Assembly: GCA_000335715.1 (NCBI GenBank)
Contig: AMYZ01000024.1
Span: forward strand, 1 to 44,460
Length of the DNA: 44,460 nt
DNA from: a beta proteobacterium L13
GTDB lineage: Bacteria > Pseudomonadota > Gammaproteobacteria > Burkholderiales > Chromobacteriaceae
Reading direction: 5' to 3'
Within the stretch, counting starts at the first letter, position 1. The number at the start of each line of letters is the position of its first letter. A program made the translations under genes and the position numbers. Positions 37,765 to 44,460 of the stretch are shown here, piece after piece. Under the pieces are notes generated by a model, which did not search any database, was not told where the DNA came from, and saw only the letters and a list, made by a program, of their open reading frames with translations.

Positions 37765-38196
37765 ATGACAGCCAGTACCAGGCCCTATCTGATTCGCGCC
37801 ATTCATCAGTGGTGCACCGATCAGGGGCAGACACCTTATATGGTGGTGTGGGTCGACGAGAACGTTCAGGTGCCGATGGAGTTTGTGAAGAACAACGAGA
37901 TCGTACTCAATGTTGGCTACGGTGCGACGCAGGGTTTGAGTATCGAAAATGACTGGATTTCGTTTTCGGCGCGCTTTGGTGGCATCTCGCGTGAAATCTG
38001 GGTACCTGTTGGCAATGTGCTGTCCATCTTTTCACGCGATTCCGGCGAGGGTATGGGCTTTGAGCTGGAGAAGCTCGCAGAAACGGCGGTGCGCCCGTCT
38101 GTTGCCCCCGAGTTGACCGTTACCCCGGCCGAGCCGGCTGCCGATGCGGCGTCGCAAGGGGCGAAGGTCATCACCTTCCCCGGGCGTCGCAAGTAG
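37765..38196 (+). CDS. sspB: ClpXP protease specificity-enhancing factor SspB
   Basis: A 143-residue protein. The folded N-terminal part (RPYLIRAIHQWCTDQGQTPYMVVWV, ENVQVPMEFVKNNEIVLNV, ISREIWVPVGNVLSIFSRD) binds ssrA-tagged substrates. A flexible Ala/Pro-rich linker leads to the C-terminal KVITFPGRRK, the ClpX-docking tail. It delivers tagged proteins to ClpXP. The ATG at 37765 has AGAGGA upstream; the longer frame from 37744 is unlikely. Confidence 0.94.
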   Translation: MTASTRPYLIRAIHQWCTDQGQTPYMVVWVDENVQVPMEFVKNNEIVLNVGYGATQGLSIENDWISFSARFGGISREIWVPVGNVLSIFSRDSGEGMGFELEKLAETAVRPSVAPELTVTPAEPAADAASQGAKVITFPGRRK

Positions 38197-38210
38197 ACCA
38201 TATGCCCATG

Positions 38211-38244
38211 AAAAAACCGCCCGGTAGTACCGGGCGGTTTTTTT
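38211..38244. terminator. Bidirectional terminator between sspB and amtB
   Basis: A-rich flank, ACCGCCCGG/CCGGGCGGT stem with loop TAGTA, then a run of eight T. It can serve sspB (+) and amtB (-), which converge here. A second hairpin (GCCAAGCC/GGCTTGGC, 38248-38266) follows and includes a partial copy of the dispersed repeat. Confidence 0.88.
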
Positions 38245-38274
38245 GCGGCCAAGCCAGCGGCTTGGCTGTGTTAC

Positions 38275-39582
38275 TTACTCTACACGCTCGCCATGGAGTA
38301 CTACGTCCAGACCTTCGCGCTCCTCTTCTTCGCTGACGCGCAGACCCATTACCATATCCAGCAGTTTCAGCAGGATAAAGGTCACGATGGCGCAATACAC
38401 CACGGTAGCGCCTACGCCTACCGCCTGAGTCATCAGATTGCCTTCCACACCACCGATTTCTTTTACCGCAAAGATGCCGGTCAGCAGTGCGCCGATGATG
38501 CCACCAACACCGTGAACACCAAAGGCATCCAGTGAGTCGTCGTACTTCAGCATGTGTTTCAGCGAGGTGGCGCTCCAGTAGCACACGGCGCCGGAGATCA
38601 GGCCAATTGCCAGCGCGCCTTTGGCATCAACAAAGCCAGCTGCCGGGGTAATGGCTACCAGGCCTGCAACTGCGCCGGACACGATACCCAGCACCGACGG
38701 CTTGCCTTTGGCGATCCACTCTGCAGCCATCCACGACAGGGCAGCCATACCGGTGGCAACTTGGGTTACGACCATGGCCATGGCGGCACGGCCATCAGCG
38801 GCTACAGCGGAACCGGCGTTGAAGCCAAACCAGCCAACCCACAGCATGGAAGCGCCGACCAGTGTCAGTACCAGGTTGTGTGGGGGCATGGCTTCACGGC
38901 CAAAACCGACACGTTTGCCCAGAACCAGCGCGGCTACCAAGCCTGCAATACCGGCGTTGATGTGTACAACCGTACCACCGGCAAAGTCCAGCACGCCGTG
39001 GTCAAACATCCAGCCGCCAGGTGCCCATACCCAGTGCGCAACCGGTACATAAACCAGCAAAGACCACAGCGCCATGAAAACCAGCATGGTGGAAAACTTC
39101 ATGCGCTCGGCAAATGCGCCGGTAATCAGTGCTGGCGTGATAATGGCAAAGGTCATCTGGAAGATCATGAATACGGCTTCCGGGATGGTGCCAGCCAGGG
39201 GGTGCACAGTTAGCTTGCCTTCGTCTTTCAGATAGAGCATGCCGTCCAGCAGGATGCGATCCAAGCCGCCAATCAGGCTGTTGCCCGGGGTAAATGCCAA
39301 GCTGTAGCCCACTACGGTCCACAGTACGGTGATCAGCGCACAGATGGCAAAACTCTGCATCAAGGTAGCCAGTACGTTTTTCTTGCGCACCATGCCGGCG
39401 TAGAACAGTGCCAGGCCAGGGATGGTCATGAATAGTACCAGCGCGGTGGAGGTCATCATCCAGGCGGTATCACCCGCGCTGATGACTTTGGTTTCTACCA
39501 AGGTAGGTGCCCCATCGGCCAGCGCCGGGAAAGCTGTACACAGTGTGCCGAGTGCTGCTAGCGAGAGTAGTTTCTTGCTCAT
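38275..39582 (-). CDS. amtB: Ammonium transporter AmtB
   Basis: A 435-residue Amt protein with a signal-like N-terminus (MSKKLLSLAALGTLCTAFPALA) and about eleven membrane helices. Family motifs are DTAWMMTSTALVLFMTIPGLALFYAGMVR at the start, DFAGGTVVHINAGIAGLVAAL (pore histidine) and DAFGVHGVGGIIGALLTGIF (second pore histidine). It conducts ammonium/ammonia under nitrogen limitation and is gated by GlnK. It lies 23 bases after glnK on the same strand, the classic glnK-amtB operon, and is read from the sigma54-type promoter upstream of glnK. Confidence 0.96.
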   Translation of the reverse strand: MSKKLLSLAALGTLCTAFPALADGAPTLVETKVISAGDTAWMMTSTALVLFMTIPGLALFYAGMVRKKNVLATLMQSFAICALITVLWTVVGYSLAFTPGNSLIGGLDRILLDGMLYLKDEGKLTVHPLAGTIPEAVFMIFQMTFAIITPALITGAFAERMKFSTMLVFMALWSLLVYVPVAHWVWAPGGWMFDHGVLDFAGGTVVHINAGIAGLVAALVLGKRVGFGREAMPPHNLVLTLVGASMLWVGWFGFNAGSAVAADGRAAMAMVVTQVATGMAALSWMAAEWIAKGKPSVLGIVSGAVAGLVAITPAAGFVDAKGALAIGLISGAVCYWSATSLKHMLKYDDSLDAFGVHGVGGIIGALLTGIFAVKEIGGVEGNLMTQAVGVGATVVYCAIVTFILLKLLDMVMGLRVSEEEEREGLDVVLHGERVE

Positions 39583-39605
39583 TTTATTGTCCTTTCAGCA
39601 GGGGC

Positions 39606-39989
<384 letters not shown>

Positions 39990-39992
39990 CTA

Positions 39993-40008
39993 TGCATGAA
40001 CTGTGCCA
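39993..40008 (-). promoter_or_regulatory. Sigma54 (RpoN) promoter of glnK-amtB
   Basis: The minus strand reads TGGCACAGTTCATGCA, with the GG and GC of the -24/-12 elements at exactly the required spacing. Transcription would start near 39982, ~38 bases before the glnK ATG. Confidence 0.8.
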
Positions 40009-40101
40009 GAATTGTATTTTCTTTATATTTCAATCAATTGCAGCAATTTCCACTTCTGTATTCGATATGTCCTTGCTGCGTTGCATGCTTTAAGGTGGCC
40101 T

Positions 40102-40118
40102 TGCTCGGTAATGGTGCG
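40102..40118. promoter_or_regulatory. Candidate NtrC binding site
   Basis: TGCTCGGTAATGGTGCG resembles the NtrC dyad GCAC-N5-GGTGC with one mismatch in the left half. It lies ~120 bases upstream of the sigma54 promoter start, a normal enhancer distance. Confidence 0.45.
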
Positions 40119-40192
40119 TCTGCGCTTATGCAGGGGAGAGCGCTTTTTGCTAAACTGCCCTGCATTCATCATGCCAAAGTCAAGGCGCCATC

Positions 40193-40465
40193 ATGCTTAG
40201 TCAGAAACTGTTCGACGAAATCAGCAATAAAATCTCCGAAACCATCGCTGCCAGCCCGGCCAAAGATCTGGAAAAGAACGTGAAAGCCATGATGGCTGCG
40301 ACGTTCAGCCGTATGGATCTGGTAACGCGTGAAGAGTTTGATATTCAACAGGAAGTACTGGCGCAGACCCGTGCTCAGCTGACCGAGCTGGAACGTCGCT
40401 TGGTACTGCTCGAAGCGCAGAATGCCGCGCCGGCCAGTGCAGAAGCGCCGGCCGATCCTGGCTAG
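40193..40465 (+). CDS. ubiK: Ubiquinone biosynthesis accessory factor UbiK (YqiC/BMFP family)
   Basis: A 90-residue protein: MLSQKLFDEISNKISETI, an amphipathic helix, then KAMMAATFSRMDLVTREEFDIQQEVLAQTRAQLTELERRL, a coiled coil that forms trimers, and a short Ala/Pro tail. It helps UbiJ and the ubiquinone-synthesis enzymes in aerobic growth; earlier it was named membrane fusogenic protein. It is 6 bases upstream of comM and probably co-transcribed. Confidence 0.88.
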   Translation: MLSQKLFDEISNKISETIAASPAKDLEKNVKAMMAATFSRMDLVTREEFDIQQEVLAQTRAQLTELERRLVLLEAQNAAPASAEAPADPG

Positions 40466-40471
40466 GCCAGC

Positions 40472-41986
40472 ATGTCGCTCGCGGTCTGCTTGAGCCGCGC
40501 GCTTGCCGGCGTCAGTGCACCGGAGGTGGCGGTTGAAGTGCACCTGGCTAATGGCCTGCCCGCCTTTACTCTGGTCGGGTTGCCTGATACCGAGGTAAAG
40601 GAAAGTCGCGAACGGGTGCGCGCGGCAATTATCCAGTCCGGCTTTGATTTTCCGGCCCGTCGCATTACGGTGAACCTGGCGCCCGCCGATTTGCCGAAAG
40701 AGTCGGGCCGTTTTGATTTACCCATCGCTGTGGCATTGTTGGCCGCAGATGGCCAGCTGCCGCTAGATGTTTTGTCCGGCTACGAGTTGGCCGGAGAGCT
40801 GGGTTTGGGCGGGGAGCTCAGGCCTGTTCGTGGTGCATTGGCCATGGTGGCGGCAGCACGTAGTAGTGGCAGGCGCTTTATCCTGCCCAGAAGTAGTGCA
40901 ATAGAGGCGTCCTTGGTGCAAGGGGTCGAAATCTATGCTGCGGACAGCTTGGTCGAGGTTTGTGCACACCTATCAGGCATCAGCCTGCTGGCGCGCACTG
41001 TTTATCCCGAGGGTTGGCAAGGCCACGTGGTATACCCCGATCTGGATGAGGTGAAAGGTCAGGGTTTGCCCAAGCTGGCATTGGAAGTTGCTGCTGCTGG
41101 TGGGCATAGCCTGTTGATGCAAGGCCCTCCGGGTACGGGAAAGTCCATGCTGGCGGCACGTTTGCCCGGTATCTTGCCGGCAATGAGTCAAGATGAGGCA
41201 CTAGAGAGCGCTGCTGTGCAGTCTTTGGGCAGCCAGGGCTTCGATGTACGTTTATGGTGCGTCAGGCCCTATCGGCACCCGCATCATACGGCTTCCGCAG
41301 TGGCGTTAGTGGGTGGTGGTTCAGATCCGCGCCCGGGCGAGATCACGCTGGCGCATCACGGCGTGCTGTTTCTGGATGAATTGCCAGAGTTTGACCGCAA
41401 AGTGTTGGAAGTGCTGCGGGAACCTCTTGAGACCGGCGAGATTCATATATCGCGTGCCGCGCGCCAGGTGTGTTATCCGGCCAGGTTCCAGCTGTTGGCC
41501 GCCATGAACCCTTGCCCTTGTGGCTACTTGGGGCATGCGCGCCGCACCTGCCGCTGTACGCCGGAGCAGGTTTTGCGCTATCGCGGTAAACTGTCAGGGC
41601 CTTTGCTGGACAGGTTTGATTTGATGGTAGAGGTTGGGTCGCTGTCGCTGGACGAGTTACAGACGCTACCTGCTGGTGAGTCTAGCGCCCAGGTGCGTGA
41701 GCGGGTCGATGCGGCCAGGCAGCGCCAGTGGCAGCGTCAGGGTAAGAGCAATGCCAGTTTGCAAGCTGCTGAGCTCACTTTGCATTGTGCCTTGTCGCCA
41801 GTCTTGCAGCAGCAGCTCAATCAGCTACTGGAAAAGCTGGATTTGTCAGCCCGTGCGTATCACCGCGTATTGCGCGTGGCGCGCACACTGGCCGATCTGG
41901 CGGGAAGCCCGGAGGTGTCACGCCAGCATATTCTGCAGGCGGTGCAGTTCCGGCGAGGGTTGGCCGGCTTTGGTGCGGGCAAGTAA
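40472..41986 (+). CDS. comM: YifB/ComM family Mg-chelatase-like AAA+ ATPase
   Basis: A 504-residue protein. The N-terminal Lon-like domain begins SLAVCLSRALAGVSAPEVAVEVHL, and the AAA+ core has Walker A GPPGTGKSM (~218) and Walker B GVLFLDELPEF (~305-315). A cysteine set NPCPCGYLG plus CRC leads to the LSGPLLDRFD sensor. ComM is a hexameric helicase that drives branch migration during natural transformation and is conserved in competent and non-competent proteobacteria. Together with the abundant dispersed 12-mer, it makes DNA uptake in this organism plausible but not shown. Confidence 0.92.
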   Translation: MSLAVCLSRALAGVSAPEVAVEVHLANGLPAFTLVGLPDTEVKESRERVRAAIIQSGFDFPARRITVNLAPADLPKESGRFDLPIAVALLAADGQLPLDVLSGYELAGELGLGGELRPVRGALAMVAAARSSGRRFILPRSSAIEASLVQGVEIYAADSLVEVCAHLSGISLLARTVYPEGWQGHVVYPDLDEVKGQGLPKLALEVAAAGGHSLLMQGPPGTGKSMLAARLPGILPAMSQDEALESAAVQSLGSQGFDVRLWCVRPYRHPHHTASAVALVGGGSDPRPGEITLAHHGVLFLDELPEFDRKVLEVLREPLETGEIHISRAARQVCYPARFQLLAAMNPCPCGYLGHARRTCRCTPEQVLRYRGKLSGPLLDRFDLMVEVGSLSLDELQTLPAGESSAQVRERVDAARQRQWQRQGKSNASLQAAELTLHCALSPVLQQQLNQLLEKLDLSARAYHRVLRVARTLADLAGSPEVSRQHILQAVQFRRGLAGFGAGK

Positions 41987-42022
41987 TCAGCTTGGCAAGA
42001 TTAAAATTAATATAGTGGGCTT

Positions 42023-42715
42023 ATGAGTAACAGAGATTTGAAGCATACCTCCCGAGCGGGGGGGCGTAGTGCGCCAGCTGGCAAGAGTAGTGGCGGTTTG
42101 ATGGCTGGCGTGCTGGTAGGGCTAATTGTCGGTGTGGGCATTGCCGTTGGCATGACCATGTACCTGAATCGTGCCTCTACACCTTTCAGTAATCTCGAAA
42201 AGATGCAGGGCAAAGAGGAAGCCTCCTTGCCTGCCGCCGAGCTGTTGGAGCCAGGTCCAAAGCTGGCAACGACAGCCGCCCCGGTGCCAGTGCCTGCCAC
42301 GGCACCGGTACCGCCTGTCGTACCGGCCTCGGCACCTGCCGCTGCGGTACAAGCCAAGCCGGCCCCGGCTGATGCCGATGGCCAGCGCTTTGATTTCTAC
42401 AAGATTCTTCCTGGCCAGCAAGAGGCTATCCAGCAGGATGGCAAGCCGGCAGAGGCCGCGCAGCCTCCTGCGCTGCCACGCCTGTTCTTGCAAGCTGGTG
42501 CTTTCCAGTCGGAAAGCGATGCGGACAATATGAAAGCCAAGCTGGCTCTGATGGGGGTGGAAGCCAAGATCCAGTCGTTGAATCTGCCAGAAAAAGGCTT
42601 GGTACACCGGGTACGTATCGGGCCATTCGAGCGTCAAGAGGATGTCGATGCGTTGAAGGCCCGCCTGCGTCAGGAAGGTGTTGATGCATCGCTCGTAAAA
42701 TTACCTGCTAAATAA
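42023..42715 (+). CDS. SPOR-domain protein (FtsN-like architecture)
   Basis: A 230-residue protein: a short basic cytoplasmic start, one membrane helix (GLMAGVLVGLIVGVGIAVGM, ~25-45), a Pro/Ala-rich periplasmic linker (~75-120) and a C-terminal SPOR domain (~150-228: FLQAGAFQSESDADNMKAKL and HRVRIGPFERQEDVDALKARL). SPOR domains bind denuded septal peptidoglycan, so a cell-division role like FtsN is likely, but true orthology is not shown. dsbA follows 15 bases later. Confidence 0.88.
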   Translation: MSNRDLKHTSRAGGRSAPAGKSSGGLMAGVLVGLIVGVGIAVGMTMYLNRASTPFSNLEKMQGKEEASLPAAELLEPGPKLATTAAPVPVPATAPVPPVVPASAPAAAVQAKPAPADADGQRFDFYKILPGQQEAIQQDGKPAEAAQPPALPRLFLQAGAFQSESDADNMKAKLALMGVEAKIQSLNLPEKGLVHRVRIGPFERQEDVDALKARLRQEGVDASLVKLPAK

Positions 42716-42730
42716 GACGAAAGACCTGTC

Positions 42731-43336
42731 ATGAAGAAGTGGTTGCTTGCCCTGATGTTTGCTCTTACCGGCTTTGCCCATGCCGCAATTGTGGAAGGTA
42801 AAGACTACACTGTGCTACCCAAGCCCCAACCGGTGGCGACGCCAGGCAAAGTGGAGGTGATCGAGTTTTTCTCTTATCACTGTGTGCATTGCTTCCATCT
42901 GGAGCCGGTATTGGCGCCTTGGGCCAAAAAGCTGCCTGCCAATGTAAGCTTCCGCCGTGAGCAGATTGTCTGGGGGGCACAGATGGAGCCGCTTGCCCGC
43001 CTGTTTGCTACCTTTAATGCCACCAAGACCCTGGAAAAGCTGCATGCTCCTGCACTGCAGGCCATGGTAGTGCAGAAGATCAACCTGGGCGACGAGGCTG
43101 CACTGGGCAAGTGGCTGGCTACACAGCCTGGTGTGAATGTGACGGCTTTCATGCAAACGTATAAATCCTTTGGTATCAATGCCCAGGTTGGCCGCGCCAG
43201 CAAGATGACCCGTGATTATGCCATCCAGGGCACCCCCACCATTATCGTGGCTGGCAAGTACGCTACCATGGCTGCCGAGCCTGCACGACTGTTGCAGGTG
43301 GTGGACGAGCTGATCATCAAAGCGCGCGGCAAGTAA
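42731..43336 (+). CDS. dsbA: Thiol:disulfide interchange protein DsbA, CVHC active site
   Basis: A 201-residue periplasmic oxidoreductase with signal peptide [18 protein letters not shown]. The active site is [14 protein letters not shown] (Cys51-Val-His-Cys54) instead of the CPHC of E. coli DsbA; CVHC is known from Neisseria DsbA proteins. The cis-Pro loop GTPTIIV is intact near residue 165. It introduces disulfides into exported proteins. It lies 15 bases after the SPOR gene and is followed by a terminator, suggesting the end of an operon. Confidence 0.93.
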   Translation: MKKWLLALMFALTGFAHAAIVEGKDYTVLPKPQPVATPGKVEVIEFFSYHCVHCFHLEPVLAPWAKKLPANVSFRREQIVWGAQMEPLARLFATFNATKTLEKLHAPALQAMVVQKINLGDEAALGKWLATQPGVNVTAFMQTYKSFGINAQVGRASKMTRDYAIQGTPTIIVAGKYATMAAEPARLLQVVDELIIKARGK

Positions 43337-43351
43337 GCTGTGGCGCCATGG

Positions 43352-43381
43352 CAGGCCGCCCCGTGACGGGCGGCCTGTTTT
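43352..43381 (+). terminator. Terminator after dsbA
   Basis: CAGGCCGCCC and GGGCGGCCTG form a 10-bp stem with a six-base loop, followed by TTTT. Confidence 0.88.
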
Positions 43382-43407
43382 CTTTACTTAAGTACAAAAG
43401 GTTTTCT

Positions 43408-44226
43408 GTGGACTTTCTATTACTCGCCAAGGCGCTGCTCTTGGGTATTGTCGAGGGGATGACCGAGTTTCTGCCGGTATCCAGTACTGGCCACCTGATT
43501 GTGGTCGGCGATCTGATCAATTTCCAGAACGAAGGCAAAGTCTTCGAGATTGCCATCCAGTTTGGTGCCATTCTGGCGGTGCTGTTCCAGTACCGTGAGC
43601 GTTTTGTTTCGCTCGCTACCGGTATTACCCATGACGCCAAGGCGCAGCGTTTTGCGGCCAACTTGCTGATTGCTTTTCTGCCTGCGGCGGTCATCGGGCT
43701 GCTGTTTATCAAGCAGATCAAGGCGCATCTGTTTAACCCGATCAGCGTCGCCACCGCCCTGATCATCGGTGGCTTGGTGATTCTTTTTGCCGAGCGTCGT
43801 CAGCAGGTAGCGCGTATTCATACGGTGGATGATATCCGTGGTCGTGATGCCTTGAAGGTTGGATTGGCGCAAGTGATTGCCATGATCCCGGGTACCTCCC
43901 GTTCCGGCGCTACCATCATCGGTGGCATGTTCTTTGGGCTGGATCGCAAAGTGGCCGCCGAGTTTTCCTTCTTCCTGGCGGTGCCGACCATGTTTGCCGC
44001 AACCGTGTACGACCTGTACAAGCATCGCGACCTGCTATCCATGGCCGACTTTCCCATGTTTGCAGTCGGCTTTGTGGCGGCCTTCCTGAGTGCTTTGCTG
44101 GCCGTGCGCACCTTGGTCAAGTTTGTGGCCAACCATACCTATGAGATCTTTGCCTGGTATCGCATTGCGTTTGGTTTGGTGATTCTGGCGACATGGTATT
44201 TTGGCCTGGTAGCCTGGCACGTATAA
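43408..44226 (+). CDS. uppP: Undecaprenyl-diphosphatase UppP (BacA)
   Basis: A 272-residue membrane phosphatase (E. coli form 273). The GTG at 43408 with AAAGG 6 bases upstream aligns with the family start; the longer frame from 43348 runs through the dsbA terminator. The two signature motifs are [15 protein letters not shown] (Glu16 to Leu30) and PGTSRSG (161-167), with about eight membrane helices. It recycles undecaprenyl pyrophosphate to the lipid carrier for peptidoglycan and O-antigen, and raises bacitracin tolerance. Confidence 0.95.
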   Translation: MDFLLLAKALLLGIVEGMTEFLPVSSTGHLIVVGDLINFQNEGKVFEIAIQFGAILAVLFQYRERFVSLATGITHDAKAQRFAANLLIAFLPAAVIGLLFIKQIKAHLFNPISVATALIIGGLVILFAERRQQVARIHTVDDIRGRDALKVGLAQVIAMIPGTSRSGATIIGGMFFGLDRKVAAEFSFFLAVPTMFAATVYDLYKHRDLLSMADFPMFAVGFVAAFLSALLAVRTLVKFVANHTYEIFAWYRIAFGLVILATWYFGLVAWHV

Positions 44227-44232
44227 AAAGGC

Positions 44233-44261
44233 TTGACGTTATTATAGGGATCGTCTATTAT
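44233..44261 (+). promoter_or_regulatory. Promoter of tRNA-fMet
   Basis: TTGACG, 17 bases, TATTAT: close to the sigma70 consensus, ending 13 bases before the mature tRNA. Confidence 0.8.
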
Positions 44262-44274
44262 GCGTTCTCTCTGT

Positions 44275-44351
<77 letters not shown>

Positions 44352-44360
44352 AGTTTCAGG

Positions 44361-44393
44361 AAAAGCCGTCAATCATTGATTGACGGCTTTTTT
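44361..44393 (+). terminator. Terminator after tRNA-fMet
   Basis: AAAAGCCGTCAATC and GATTGACGGCTTTT form a 14-bp stem with a three-base loop, followed by TT. Confidence 0.92.
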
Positions 44394-44430
44394 CATATGC
44401 GTCCGTTTTAGACGCAGTAGATGTAAAAGC

Positions 44431-44459
44431 AAAACCCCTTTCACATCGAAAGGGGTTTT
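44431..44459. terminator. Bidirectional terminator at window end
   Basis: AAAACCCCTTTC and GAAAGGGGTTTT, 12-bp arms with a five-base loop. The A/T ends serve both directions; it may belong to a gene beyond the window. Confidence 0.8.
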
Positions 44460-44460
44460 G

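Noticed and set aside
38248..38266. GCCAAGCC/GGCTTGGC hairpin near amtB as a separate terminator
   Set aside because: No T-tract on the side amtB would need; the neighbouring ACCGCCCGG hairpin with T/A runs explains termination.
43348..43407. Longer start for uppP
   Set aside because: The extension runs through the dsbA terminator hairpin and does not fit the family's N-terminus.

Overview
The window looks like a chromosomal segment of a GC-rich (about 60%) betaproteobacterium, most likely of the order Neisseriales (Chromobacterium/Vogesella-like). Pointers are the petABC, sspAB, ubiK-comM and dsbA-uppP blocks, a DsbA with the CVHC active site also known from Neisseria, and HrcA/CIRCE control of groESL. 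The genus is inference; no rRNA is present.

Left part (1-13.6 kb): one end of a type VI secretion (T6SS) cluster. It opens with the 3' end of a vgrG, followed by a DUF4123 adaptor, a VasX-like membrane-active effector and a membrane protein that is the likely immunity partner. Then come the structural genes tssF, tssG and tssH(clpV), a membrane protein with a ketosynthase-like C-terminus, a PAAR spike tip and tssA. A sharp AT-rich island (3541-4440) spans the effector's toxic end and the first part of the immunity gene. This is what toxin/immunity cassette exchange would look like.

Middle part (13.8-24.7 kb): cystine uptake genes (binding protein and permease, no ATPase) followed by a Cys/Met-metabolism PLP enzyme. 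Next are two tandem periplasmic solute-binding-like proteins, a Wzz-like chain-length protein, a third solute-binding-like protein, a lysine/arginine decarboxylase with a long structured leader, and a phospholipase D/cardiolipin-synthase-like protein.

Right part (24.9-44.4 kb): conserved housekeeping genes. These are gltBD (glutamate synthase), groESL behind a sigma32/sigma70-type promoter and CIRCE, a Nif3-like protein, petABC (cytochrome bc1), sspA-sspB, glnK-amtB behind a sigma54 promoter, ubiK-comM, a SPOR-domain protein, dsbA, uppP and initiator tRNA-fMet.

A recurrent 12-mer, GGTTGGCCGCAA, occurs eight times exactly by eye. Four copies are intergenic, and there are also two inverted pairs, one a perfect 22-bp-arm palindrome after groEL. 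Its distribution resembles that of Neisseria DNA-uptake sequences, although the sequence is unrelated to them. No CRISPR array, insertion sequence or prophage was seen.
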